Both the position numbers and the translations under genes were made by a program. The notes under the pieces are model-generated. The model was given only the letters and a program-made list of their open reading frames with translations, was not told where the DNA came from and did not search any database. DNA of 64,000 nucleotides from Croceicoccus estronivorus (lineage in GTDB: Bacteria; Pseudomonadota; Alphaproteobacteria; Sphingomonadales; Sphingomonadaceae), in assembly GCF_001625325.1 (NCBI RefSeq), contig NZ_JRQQ01000001.1:496001-560000 (forward strand). Direction: 5' to 3'. Each line of letters starts with the position of its first letter. Position 1 is the first letter of the stretch. Positions 26,017 through 34,249 of the stretch are shown here, piece after piece.

Positions 26017-27176
26017 CAGCGGAGATCCTGCTTGGTCTGGATGCCGCGCCCATGGTCGCTGGCCAGCCTGCGCCATTCGAGGATCGTCGTATCCGGTTCG
26101 CACAGCATTTCATCCACCCAGCCGTAATCGTCAGCATAGAACGGTTCGGTCACTTCACGCGCCCAGATGTCGTCGCCATTGAAGCCATCGAGGCCATGGG
26201 GCTTCCAATGGGTTTCGAACTTGTTCGCGAAATCCACCCGCTCCTGCTCGGTCGTGCACACCTGGCCCAGCGTCTGGACATAGAGGTGCCGTTTTTCGTC
26301 GAGCGGGACGTACCATTCGAATTGCGTGATGCCCGGCATCGGAAAGCTGTTGACCTTGAGCACACCGGGCAACCAGATCGACGTACCCACTGAAGCGGAA
26401 GTGCCCTTCACCTTGTCGAGCTTCGGGCCACGAATGACCACTTGGCCATCGATTTCGCCATCCCAGACGGGATGGTGCTTGGAAAAGTCATCCTCCACGC
26501 CCTTGGGGCCGTCTTCATCCTCCACCCGGGTGACCGCACCAGGGAGCGGCGTGTGACCCAGCGGGAAATTGAATTCCCTGAAGTGGCGCAGGGTCGAATC
26601 CTTGTGAATGAAGATGTGCAGCGTGTCGAAGCCGTTTTCGGCCCCCATCCGCCAATTGGATTCCACCACGCGGTGCTTGCCCAGGACCATCAGATCCTCA
26701 TCGAGGAAGCCGGGCGGGACATCCTTCTTCAGTTCATGAACCTTATCTTCGTCCCCCAGGAAGACGAAGATAAGGCCCTTCGCCTCCTCACAAGGATACG
26801 TGACGATCTTGCGGCGTCCGCACAGACGGCTGTCGGGGACTGCGAGAATGTTGACCAGTTCGCCGGTCTGGAACCGGTAGGTGTACCCGTGATACCAGCA
26901 GGTGATCGTATCCTTGGTGTAGCAATCCGGCTTGCGCGACAAGGGCACCCCACGGTGCAGGCAACGATCGCGCATCGCATAAACCTTGCCGTCGATCCGC
27001 TTCAGCAGCAGGCGTTCGCCGAGCAACTGGATCACCTCGATCGCACCTTCATCCAGCTCCTTGGAAAAACGGACCGGATACCAGTGGTTGCGGAAGCCCA
27101 GTTTGGCTTCGACGTAACCCCGCCAGTCTCCGACCATTGCCGCCACTTCCGGGTTTACGAGAGGCTCTTCACTCAC
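26016..27176 (-). CDS. Rieske terminal oxygenase, carbazole 1,9a-dioxygenase (CarAa)-like
   Basis: This 386-residue Rieske non-heme iron oxygenase activates an aromatic ring by angular or lateral dioxygenation. The N-terminal AKLGFRNHWYPV segment, the cluster ligands RCLHRG (Cys72, His74) and CWYHGY (Cys93, His96), and the iron site NGFDTLHIFIHKDS (His187, His191) closely match what I recall of CarAa from sphingomonads and pseudomonads. Length and the C-terminal WRRLASDHGRGIQT also agree. The start is a GTG at 27176 with AGGAG upstream; it overlaps a small upstream ORF by 4 bases. CarAa works with a ferredoxin and a reductase, and candidates for both lie in the same regulon. The substrate need not be carbazole. 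Confidence 0.9.
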   Translation of the reverse strand: MSEEPLVNPEVAAMVGDWRGYVEAKLGFRNHWYPVRFSKELDEGAIEVIQLLGERLLLKRIDGKVYAMRDRCLHRGVPLSRKPDCYTKDTITCWYHGYTYRFQTGELVNILAVPDSRLCGRRKIVTYPCEEAKGLIFVFLGDEDKVHELKKDVPPGFLDEDLMVLGKHRVVESNWRMGAENGFDTLHIFIHKDSTLRHFREFNFPLGHTPLPGAVTRVEDEDGPKGVEDDFSKHHPVWDGEIDGQVVIRGPKLDKVKGTSASVGTSIWLPGVLKVNSFPMPGITQFEWYVPLDEKRHLYVQTLGQVCTTEQERVDFANKFETHWKPHGLDGFNGDDIWAREVTEPFYADDYGWVDEMLCEPDTTILEWRRLASDHGRGIQTKQDLR

Positions 27177-27349
27177 GCGCTATTCTCCTGATCGGATGCT
27201 GAAAAACATGGAGGAATGACATTGGCAGGGCCAATCCGTGCCCACACCGCATTCCCCACTGCAACGCCCCCATCGGGCCACATCGCCACCGCATGGCTGG
27301 ACGGATCGAAACCCCCGGATTGCCATGCAAGAAATTCGGTTGCAGTCAT
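27173..27349 (-). CDS. Small ORF (58 residues) coupled to the Rieske oxygenase gene
   Basis: An ATG at 27349 opens a 58-codon frame, MTATEFLAWQSGGFDPSS onward, ending in TGA that overlaps the oxygenase GTG (GTGA). It starts 18 bases after the operator, has no clear ribosome binding site, and would be the first gene of the ring-cleavage operon. It has no cysteine pair, membrane segment or family motif that I recognise. It could be a short accessory protein or only a leader that couples translation. Confidence 0.45.
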   Translation of the reverse strand: MTATEFLAWQSGGFDPSSHAVAMWPDGGVAVGNAVWARIGPANVIPPCFSASDQENSA

Positions 27350-27366
27350 AGCATCATCTTATATGA

Positions 27367-27377
27367 TTGTATGACAA
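27367..27377. promoter_or_regulatory. GntR/FCD-type operator between oxygenase operon and reductase gene
   Basis: TTGTATGACAA is a perfect match. It is the only copy in the 58-base region between the divergent small ORF/oxygenase operon and the reductase gene, so one site probably controls both directions. Confidence 0.75.
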
Positions 27378-27407
27378 AATCAACGGCATTTTTCGACGAG
27401 GTTGGCG

Positions 27408-28403
27408 ATGCATAGAGCACGATTGGAATTCGACGACGGCGCCTGGATCGAACTGAATGTCGATGATGAGGAAACCGTGGCAGAAGCGGCGATGCGCCAG
27501 GATTCTCCACTCCGGGTGGACTGCCTGTCCGGCGAATGCGGGGCCTGTCTCGCGCATTGTTCCGACAGCTCGCAAATTCTTCGCAATGAAGCCCCGGTCA
27601 TCACGGCCAGCGAGGCAACGCGAGGTCTTGTCGCCACATGCCGCACCCGGCTTCGAGGGCAGGCGAGCTTCCGGCTCGACTATCCCCTCTCACCCCGACC
27701 AAGCGAACCCGCGAAACTGCGTGGCGAAGTCGCCCGGCACGATCGCCTGTGCGAAACGGTGTCCCGGCTGATCATCGAACTGCATGACTGCGAAGAGTTT
27801 GTCTTCCAGGCCGGGCAATACCTGCGCCTACGGCCGCCTGGTCTGCGCGTGGCGCGGCCATATTCCATTGCCAGCACAATGGCCGATCTGCCGTTCGTCG
27901 AGCTGCTCATCCGACATGTGCCGGGGGGGCAGGTGAGCGGCTGGCTGAACGATCGGGCAACGGCAGGCGACAAGGTCACAGTGCAAGCCCCACTGGGCGG
28001 ATTCGCCGCAGACACGCGGGCGGCCAGACAGATATTTCTGGCCGGAGGGACAGGACTGGCGCCAGTCCTGTCCATGATTCGCGAGCAGGCGCAAACTGGC
28101 CGCGATCTAACCCTGTGCTTCGGCTGCTCCTCGCCCGCAGAACTTTTCATGTATGACGAATTGCAGGAACTGGCACACAATACACCCAGCCTGGACGTGC
28201 GCATCGCGCTCCTGCGTGATGCGGCTGGACCGATCAGTGAGGGAACCGCGCTTTCCCTTCTTCGCGATACCGATTTCACGCCGGAGACGAGTTTCCATCT
28301 CTGCGGACCACCCCCCATGATCGCCAGCGCGCAGCAGATCTTCGAGGACCGCGGCGTTGCGGATCGCCGCATCCGGGCAGAGCGCTTCCTCGCCTCTGTC
28401 TAG
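27408..28403 (+). CDS. Ferredoxin-NAD(P)H reductase component of a Rieske oxygenase (CarAd/BenC-like)
   Basis: This 331-residue electron-transfer protein has three domains. A plant-type [2Fe-2S] domain (about residues 1-90) carries CLSGECGACLAHC and a fourth Cys in VATCRTRL. An FAD domain carries RPYSIAST. An NAD domain carries LAGGTGLAPVLSM and ends with the HLCGPPPMI pattern. This is the layout of CarAd and BenC. The ATG at 27408 is chosen; a TTG 6 bases upstream is less likely. Together with the Rieske ferredoxin at 15.8 kb and the terminal oxygenase at 26-27 kb it completes a three-component oxygenase. Confidence 0.92.
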   Translation: MHRARLEFDDGAWIELNVDDEETVAEAAMRQDSPLRVDCLSGECGACLAHCSDSSQILRNEAPVITASEATRGLVATCRTRLRGQASFRLDYPLSPRPSEPAKLRGEVARHDRLCETVSRLIIELHDCEEFVFQAGQYLRLRPPGLRVARPYSIASTMADLPFVELLIRHVPGGQVSGWLNDRATAGDKVTVQAPLGGFAADTRAARQIFLAGGTGLAPVLSMIREQAQTGRDLTLCFGCSSPAELFMYDELQELAHNTPSLDVRIALLRDAAGPISEGTALSLLRDTDFTPETSFHLCGPPPMIASAQQIFEDRGVADRRIRAERFLASV

Positions 28404-28414
28404 TTTATGCTTGC

Positions 28415-28433
28415 TTGTATGATTGTATGATAA
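28415..28433. promoter_or_regulatory. Tandem GntR/FCD-type operators upstream of the amidohydrolase
   Basis: Two overlapping imperfect copies, TTGTATGATTG at 28415 and TTGTATGATAA at 28423-28433, repeat with an 8-base period. They lie between the reductase stop and the amidohydrolase start at 28480. Confidence 0.65.
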
Positions 28434-28479
28434 TAGCTTGCTTCGCACCTGCAACATTGCATGCCTGCAAGGAGACAAG

Positions 28480-29826
28480 ATGAGCTTCGCCCACTCGATA
28501 AACGCCGGCTTGCGCCGCCTTGGTCTCGCTTCCGCCCTGACGGCTGCTTCTCTCGGCCTCTTCGCCACCCCGGCCCAGGCAGCGGAAAAAGTCATCCATG
28601 CAGGCAAGTTGTTCGATGCGGACAGCGGCACGCTCAAAGGTCCGTCCAGCATCGTGATCGAAGACGAGAGGATCGTTTCCGTTCAGCCAGGCTTCGTTTC
28701 TCCCGAAGGGGCCGAAGTGATCGACCTTTCGAGCCTGACCGTACTGCCCGGCCTGATCGATTCGCATACTCATGTCACTTCACTGCCCCGTACCGGGAAC
28801 AGTATCGCCAAGACGATGACCTATTCACCGCTCGACGTTGTTCTGGCGGCAACGGTAAACGCACGGAACATGCTGTTGGCGGGCGTTACCACGATCCGCG
28901 ACCTCGGCGCGCTCTACGGTGCCGATACCGCGCTGAAAGCAGCAATCGGCCGGGGCTCGGTCATAGGTCCACGAATGTGGATTGCGGGTGAAGCCATCGG
29001 CCCGACGGCAGGCCACAACGACTGGAGCAGCGGAATTGCGCCGGATGTGAGCCGCCCCGAATTTGGCGCCGGTCTCGCCGACGGCCCGGATGCTGTGCTG
29101 GCTCTTGTCCGCATGGAACACAAACTGGGCGCGACTGTAATCAAGATCATGCCCTCCGGCGGTGTCGTCAGCCAGAACGACAATCCCAAGCACAAGCTGA
29201 TGACCGACGCCGAAATCGCCGCGGCGGTGGAAGGCGCCCACATGGTCGGCCTGAAGATCGCGGCCCATGGCCATGGCAAGGAGGCGATCGACACCGCTGT
29301 GCGCCTGGGCGTCGATTCCATCGAACACGGCACATACGCTGACGACGAGAGTTTCCGCCTCATGCGGCAGCACGGGACCTATTTCGTCCCCACTCTGCTC
29401 ACCACTCACAAGCTCTATGATACCGCCACCAACCGGCCGGAAGCTCTCAACCCCTCGACGCGCGCAAAGGTCCTCGCCATGGGCACCGGCAGCGACAAAC
29501 TGACCCGCGCCTATCGGGCCGGAGTGAAAATCGCACTGGGCAGCGATACGGGTTTTGGCGAGAATCTGAAAGAGGCCGCATTGATGAAAGCCGCCGGGAT
29601 GAGTTCGCTGGACGTGCTCCTCTCCGCTACAGCCAATGCAGCCGATCTCATTGGATCGGACGAGATCGGAAAAATTCTGCCCGGCCGCTACGCCGACATC
29701 GTCGCGGTCGACGGCGATCCACTGGCAGACGTTTCACTGCTCGAACATGTCGTGTTTGTGATGAAAGGTGGCACGGTCTACAAGGTGGGTGGTGAAGAAG
29801 TCGTCGTGCCGCTCGTCAATCCCTGA
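28480..29826 (+). CDS. Secreted amidohydrolase (prolidase/imidazolonepropionase-like)
   Basis: This 448-residue metal-dependent hydrolase has a signal peptide ending near ATPAQAAEK. Metal and catalytic motifs of the amidohydrolase superfamily are present: DSHTH (HxH), the carbamylated Lys in VIKIMPSGG, His in AAHGHG, His in DSIEHGTYAD, and the Asp in GSDTGFG. This subgroup contains peptidases and amide hydrolases acting on N-acyl amino acids, dipeptides and compounds such as ochratoxin. GCAAGGAGACAAG precedes the ATG. As a periplasmic enzyme of the regulon it could release an amino acid from an aromatic conjugate before uptake; that is inference. Confidence 0.88.
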   Translation: MSFAHSINAGLRRLGLASALTAASLGLFATPAQAAEKVIHAGKLFDADSGTLKGPSSIVIEDERIVSVQPGFVSPEGAEVIDLSSLTVLPGLIDSHTHVTSLPRTGNSIAKTMTYSPLDVVLAATVNARNMLLAGVTTIRDLGALYGADTALKAAIGRGSVIGPRMWIAGEAIGPTAGHNDWSSGIAPDVSRPEFGAGLADGPDAVLALVRMEHKLGATVIKIMPSGGVVSQNDNPKHKLMTDAEIAAAVEGAHMVGLKIAAHGHGKEAIDTAVRLGVDSIEHGTYADDESFRLMRQHGTYFVPTLLTTHKLYDTATNRPEALNPSTRAKVLAMGTGSDKLTRAYRAGVKIALGSDTGFGENLKEAALMKAAGMSSLDVLLSATANAADLIGSDEIGKILPGRYADIVAVDGDPLADVSLLEHVVFVMKGGTVYKVGGEEVVVPLVNP

Positions 29827-29888
29827 AGCCTTCGGTTCGTGATCGTGTGAGACCGCGACTGACAAATTTCATCATTTGGAATTGCAGA

Positions 29889-29912
29889 TTGTCGGACTGA
29901 CTTATTATACGA
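29889..29912. promoter_or_regulatory. Weak operator-like sites upstream of the GntR regulator
   Basis: TTGTCGGACTG at 29889-29899 and TTATTATACGA at 29902-29912 resemble the operator imperfectly. They lie about 45-70 bases before the regulator start, which would allow weak self-regulation. The match is poorer than at the other sites. Confidence 0.4.
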
Positions 29913-29957
29913 TGACCCGACGACCCATGTCGTCAACCGAATTTGGGGGAGTGGAAA

Positions 29958-30668
29958 TTGGACGTTGAAGACCTTCGGATAGACGCGAATCCGACACTTG
30001 TTCGGGAACATGCGCTCGCGAAGCTGAGAGCGGCCATCGCCACCGGGCTTTATCCCCCGGGCAAACGGCTGGTCGAACGCGAACTGTGCGAAGCGCTGGG
30101 CGTCAGCCGTACCTCGGTTCGCGAAGCCTTGCGCCAGCTTCAGGCCGAAGGGCTGATCGAAGTCGGGCCACGCCGCAACATCATCGTTGCCCGCGTCAGT
30201 CTGGAAGATGCCCGCGACATCTACGATCTGCGCAATCTGATAGAAACCGCGGCCATTCGCCGGTTGGTCGAACGGGCCGATCCCAAGACAATCAAGCGGC
30301 TGCAGGCCATGCAGAAAACGATAGCCCGACTGGCCCGGAGCGGGGACATCGCCTCTCTTGCCGAGCAGGCGGGCAGTTTCTACGAAGAAATTCTCGACGG
30401 ATCGGCAAGCCGCATCATAGCGGAAACCGGCAAGCAACTGCTCAAGCGCGTCTCTTACCTGCGACTGGCCTCGATGTCCGCGCCCCATCGTCTCGAACAC
30501 GGCATCGCCGAATGGGAGAGGATCGTGTCGGCCATAGTCGCAGGCGATGCGGACGCTGCTGCCAGCGCTCTTGAACAACATATCGCCAATTCACGCGATA
30601 CCATCGTCGCGTCGATCGAACGGCAGGAACAGGCCGACCAGGCCCGGCAAACCGTGGGTGCCGACTGA
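29958..30668 (+). CDS. FadR/FCD-type GntR transcriptional regulator
   Basis: This 236-residue regulator has an N-terminal winged helix-turn-helix: LREAIATGLYPPGKRL-like residues, ERELCEALGVSRTSVREALRQL, then EGLIEVGPRRNIIVARVS. A C-terminal helical FCD ligand domain follows, about residues 80-225. The TTG at 29958 has GGGGGAG 6 bases upstream and is preferred over the in-frame TTG at 29943. It is the only regulator in the island. FadR-type GntR proteins bind TNGTNNNACNA, exactly the element found in the surrounding promoters, so it is very likely the island's controller. The inducer is unknown, perhaps a carboxylate intermediate. Confidence 0.92.
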   Translation: MDVEDLRIDANPTLVREHALAKLRAAIATGLYPPGKRLVERELCEALGVSRTSVREALRQLQAEGLIEVGPRRNIIVARVSLEDARDIYDLRNLIETAAIRRLVERADPKTIKRLQAMQKTIARLARSGDIASLAEQAGSFYEEILDGSASRIIAETGKQLLKRVSYLRLASMSAPHRLEHGIAEWERIVSAIVAGDADAAASALEQHIANSRDTIVASIERQEQADQARQTVGAD

Positions 30669-30680
30669 TTGAAGGAATAT

Positions 30681-30709
30681 GGCGGGCACGCACATGCGCC
30701 GTGCCCGCC
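30681..30709. terminator. Terminator hairpin between GntR and hydrolase genes
   Basis: GGCGGGCACG and CGTGCCCGCC form a perfect 10-bp stem with a 9-base loop, between the ends of convergent genes. There is no clear T tract. Confidence 0.7.
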
Positions 30710-30725
30710 TATGCGACCCGCCGGC

Positions 30726-31484
30726 TCAGGCGTATTCCCGATTGGCCACGATAAAGGCTGGCCCCTTGTCCAGGAAATGTCGCATGACCCGGAACATCCG
30801 CTCCGGCTGATCGACCTGTGCCCCGTGCCCGGCATCATAGAGATAGGTCAGTTTGCAATTCGGAAGATGGCGGGCGAGATATTGGCCGGATTGGGCCGGG
30901 ACCACGGCATCGAGCGTACCCATGATAACCAGTGTCGGCTGATGTATCCCCGGCAGCAGGTCTGCCAGCATCGGGTCGGACGGAGCGGTTCCGCCATAGG
31001 CCCGAAAGGCTTCTGAATTCGCTTTGGCAGTGGCCGCATCGGGCAACAGGTCTTTCGCCTTTTCAGGATAGGCAAACAGAGTCGGCCTGCCTGCAGTGGG
31101 CGGACCTGCGACAACACCCGAAGGGGCTTCCAGCACCATGGTTTCAACGCAGTCGGCGTGATTGGCTGCGAGATGGAGCGCCACCTGGCCACCGAAAGAA
31201 CCGCCAAACACATCGACCGGACTTTCCCCGATGACCTCATGTTTGAACGCTGCCACCCAATCGGCCAACCCGCCGACATCGTTCACCCCGTCCACCATCT
31301 CGCTACCGCCAAAACCGGGCAGTACGGGCATATAGACTTGCCGCCCTGTCGAAAGGAGCTCCAGCAGAGGCGTCCAGAGCGGGCCGCCAGAGGTGTGAAG
31401 CACGAGCAACTCAGGACCATTCCCCGCACGGACATAGCTCGCGGGACGCCCCGCAACCGTAGCGACCAGCTTTTCACAGGACAT
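30726..31484 (-). CDS. Alpha/beta hydrolase
   Basis: This 252-residue alpha/beta-fold hydrolase has LLVLHTSGGPLW (oxyanion region), nucleophile elbow GGSFGG, acid region VIMGTLDAVVP and catalytic His in DAGHGAQVDQP. The start ATG at 31484 has GAGGAG upstream. It lies 10 bases after the flavin monooxygenase gene in an MFS-monooxygenase-hydrolase operon. An ester, lactone or C-C bond in an intermediate is the likely target; its relation to the CarC-like hydrolase is distant. Confidence 0.85.
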   Translation of the reverse strand: MSCEKLVATVAGRPASYVRAGNGPELLVLHTSGGPLWTPLLELLSTGRQVYMPVLPGFGGSEMVDGVNDVGGLADWVAAFKHEVIGESPVDVFGGSFGGQVALHLAANHADCVETMVLEAPSGVVAGPPTAGRPTLFAYPEKAKDLLPDAATAKANSEAFRAYGGTAPSDPMLADLLPGIHQPTLVIMGTLDAVVPAQSGQYLARHLPNCKLTYLYDAGHGAQVDQPERMFRVMRHFLDKGPAFIVANREYA

Positions 31485-31494
31485 GACTTGCTCC

Positions 31495-32616
31495 TCAAAG
31501 ATCACGGACATGCGGCAATACCTCGGCGTGGAAGAGGTCCATGCCCTTGCGCACCATGGGGATGGGCAGATTGCCGATCTGCATGCTCAGATTGATGCCG
31601 CCGCAACCGAGTTCGCGGCCAAAGCGGCGAATTTGCTCTGTTACGCTTTTCGGGCTGCCGCAGAAGATGGATCCCGCTTCGATCATTTCGTCGATCGATT
31701 TTCGCGCAACGACCTTGTCGAGACGGCTATCATAGCTCGCACCAGCCTTCTGCCTTGTGAAGTAGCCCGCCTGAGCCACCAGCTTGAGCGCATCGTAAGT
31801 CGGTTTCATCAGCGTATCGTGGAAATAATCGAGCGCGCTGGCGAACACGTCATGCGCCTCCGCATCCGTTTCGCAAATGCAGGTGCTGGCCCCCATCAGG
31901 ACATGATCCACGGTGGGTTCCCAGCCGCATTCCCGGGCCACACGATGATATGTCTCCACATTGGCGCGGGCCGCCTTGAGATCATGGATCAACCCCATGG
32001 CCATAATCGCGCGGCTTTGCGCTGCGACTGTGGCGGACTCTTCATTGCTGGCGGACATCAGCACGCGCGGCGGCTGCTGAATGGGACGAGGCCAGATCGA
32101 GATCGAACGGAACTGGTAGTGCTGGCCTTCCCAGCCGAAGGGCTCCGGCTCGGTCCAGCATTTCATGACCAGCTCCGCGGCTTCCTTCTGCCGGTCGCGC
32201 GATTCCGCGGGCGGCGAGTTGTAGGCGATATATTCGTGCGGCACGCCGCGCATGAAACCTGCAATCAGGCGCCCGCCGCTCATCACATCAATCATGGCAT
32301 ATTCCTCTGCCACACGGACGGGGTTCGACAGGGGCAGGAGATTCCCGATCATGGCCAGGCCGATGGTCCTGGTTTCACGCGCCAGGATCGAACCGATCAG
32401 GTTGCAGTTCGCCATCGTGCCATAGGGGCTGAAATGGTGTTCGTTGCAGGCCACCCAGTCGAAGCCGCAAGCCTCGGCATGAACCAGCAGGTCGACATAG
32501 TCGTTATAGAGGCGCTGCCCGATCTCTGGGTCATAGTCCCGATTGGGCGTCGGATAGACCTTCGGCGGCTCCGGATAATGGGGCCAGGGCATCAGATTGA
32601 AAAAGCCGAATTTCAT
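31495..32616 (-). CDS. LLM class flavin-dependent monooxygenase
   Basis: This 373-residue luciferase-like monooxygenase is of the long-chain alkanal/limonene type. It contains FDWVACNEHHFSPYG, the His pair typical of bacterial luciferase relatives, then VAEEYAMIDVMSGGRLIAGFMRG and FGWEGQHYQFRSISIWPRPIQ. These features point to reduced FMN as cofactor and oxygen insertion, unlike the F420-type protein at 1.7 kb. A flavin reductase partner is not seen nearby. GTAAGGAGCAG precedes the ATG. Confidence 0.85.
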   Translation of the reverse strand: MKFGFFNLMPWPHYPEPPKVYPTPNRDYDPEIGQRLYNDYVDLLVHAEACGFDWVACNEHHFSPYGTMANCNLIGSILARETRTIGLAMIGNLLPLSNPVRVAEEYAMIDVMSGGRLIAGFMRGVPHEYIAYNSPPAESRDRQKEAAELVMKCWTEPEPFGWEGQHYQFRSISIWPRPIQQPPRVLMSASNEESATVAAQSRAIMAMGLIHDLKAARANVETYHRVARECGWEPTVDHVLMGASTCICETDAEAHDVFASALDYFHDTLMKPTYDALKLVAQAGYFTRQKAGASYDSRLDKVVARKSIDEMIEAGSIFCGSPKSVTEQIRRFGRELGCGGINLSMQIGNLPIPMVRKGMDLFHAEVLPHVRDL

Positions 32617-32630
32617 GATTGGGCTGCTCC

Positions 32631-33971
32631 TTACGTAGAGGAAAGCTGGCGGTTTTCCGCCGATGCACGGCGCAACATCCCACGCCCGAGCAACAAGAGG
32701 GCACAGCCACCCACTGCCCCCGCCCCGCCGACAATGGCCATCGATTTTCCAAGGCTGTCCGGAGAGCCGAACACCGTGTCGGTCAGAAATGCAGTGACCA
32801 GCGCGACGATCGCCTGCCCCAGAATATTCTGCACGAAGAAGAAGCTGGCGACATACAGCCCCCGCATGCGATTTGGGGCAACGGCGGCGGCGACTACCGC
32901 GTGATGGCCGACCGAGGCGCAGACCAGAAAGACGAGCAAGGCCAGAGCGGCAAAAGCGAGCTTGGTATCGGCAAGCAACGGCATCGCGATCGCTGTCGGG
33001 ACCAGCAGTACGGCACAGGCCGCCCCTGTAAGAAATGGCGCGTCAGCATGTCCGCGCGCCACCATCCGGTCCGTGACTGCTGCACCGAACCACTGGCCAA
33101 GGATGGTCGGAATCAGGAATATCAGCGCGAGTGGGACGCCAATGTCCGCAGGCCCCATGCCGTGGACACGCTCGAACAGAGCCGGCCCCCACAACATGAA
33201 GCCCGCAAAGGACAGGTTTATAAAGCTGTATCCGAGGAAATATGTCGCCGATACGCCTCGGTTACGCCTGATGAAGTGGACGAAAGCCCCCTTCTCAATC
33301 CGTTCCTCAAGCTTGTCTCCCCGGCGTGGTGGCTCACGCATGGTAAGAGTGAGCAAGGCCAGAAGCAGGCCCGGCAGACCCACTGCGACGAACACGAAAC
33401 GCCATGCTGCCAGGTCACCAAAAAGAGGAAGCGCGATCCCCCCTGCCTGTGAGGCAAAGCCGATGAGCTGACCTCCGACGAAATAGGCAATGCTCGCCCC
33501 CAGAGAAACGCCCAGGGTATAGATCGCGACAGCCCGGCCCCGCCTTTCCGGAGGAAAGTAGTCCGCTATCAACGAATAGGCCGCAGGCGCCAGCGCCGCC
33601 TCGCCAATGCCGACACCGACTCGGCTGAGAAACAACCAGCCGAAAGTGGCGGCAAGTGCCGTTCCGATGGTGGCGAGGCTCCAGATCGCGACTCCCACTG
33701 CCACAATCGTGCGTCTCGGATAACGGTCGACCAGCCAGCCGATCGGAAGACCTGCCGTTACATAGAATAGCGAAAACGCCACCCCACCGACCAATGCAAA
33801 CTGCATGTCGTTGAGCTGCAAGTCCGTGGAAACAGGGCGAATCAGAATCGCCAGAATGATCCGGTCGATGAAGGCCACGATGTAGGCGAGAAACAGCAGC
33901 AGCAGCGCCCAGTTGGCTTGCCTTCGTGGCGGCCAGCCATCGTCTGGAATGCATTCGTCGGACATATCCAT
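32631..33971 (-). CDS. MFS transporter (spinster/aromatic-acid type)
   Basis: This is a 446-residue transporter with 12 membrane segments. YIVAFIDRIILAILIRPV and GWLVDRYPRRTIVAVGVAIWS match the Spns/ACS-like subgroup common in sphingomonad aromatic clusters. The start is placed at 33971 (MDMSDE). An ATG at 33965 has GGTGGGG at better spacing, and the ATG at 33992 lies inside an operator. It heads an operon with the monooxygenase and hydrolase and is divergent from the TonB receptor. Confidence 0.85.
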   Translation of the reverse strand: MDMSDECIPDDGWPPRRQANWALLLLFLAYIVAFIDRIILAILIRPVSTDLQLNDMQFALVGGVAFSLFYVTAGLPIGWLVDRYPRRTIVAVGVAIWSLATIGTALAATFGWLFLSRVGVGIGEAALAPAAYSLIADYFPPERRGRAVAIYTLGVSLGASIAYFVGGQLIGFASQAGGIALPLFGDLAAWRFVFVAVGLPGLLLALLTLTMREPPRRGDKLEERIEKGAFVHFIRRNRGVSATYFLGYSFINLSFAGFMLWGPALFERVHGMGPADIGVPLALIFLIPTILGQWFGAAVTDRMVARGHADAPFLTGAACAVLLVPTAIAMPLLADTKLAFAALALLVFLVCASVGHHAVVAAAVAPNRMRGLYVASFFFVQNILGQAIVALVTAFLTDTVFGSPDSLGKSMAIVGGAGAVGGCALLLLGRGMLRRASAENRQLSST

Positions 33972-33985
33972 GGCCCCACCGTTAT

Positions 33986-34004
33986 ATGTCATACTGTATG
34001 ACAA
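33986..34004. promoter_or_regulatory. Palindromic double operator upstream of the MFS operon
   Basis: TGTCATACTGTATGACA at 33987-34003 is a perfect 17-base palindrome made of two opposed, overlapping operator copies. It sits directly upstream of the MFS start. Confidence 0.7.
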
Positions 34005-34100
34005 TCTTATTCGTGGGGATATTGCAAGCCGATTGTGCGCAACCGCAAAAAAATGTTGCATTGCGGCAAATCAAATTTTGCGCTTGCCGAACGGATTTTT

Positions 34101-34111
34101 TTGTATGACAA
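34101..34111. promoter_or_regulatory. GntR/FCD-type operator upstream of the TonB receptor
   Basis: TTGTATGACAA is a perfect match, about 140 bases before the receptor start codon. This is the right-most operator of the island. Confidence 0.75.
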
Positions 34112-34249
34112 TCACATAATAAGACGGAAGGTTTTCGGGACCGTTTCTGCGATTCCGCAAGCCCCTACCGACGACTGCGAAACAACGCAGCGTAAAACGC
34201 TCCGCAGGAGGAGTGGTGATCAAATAACTGATCGATAAGGGGAATTGAG

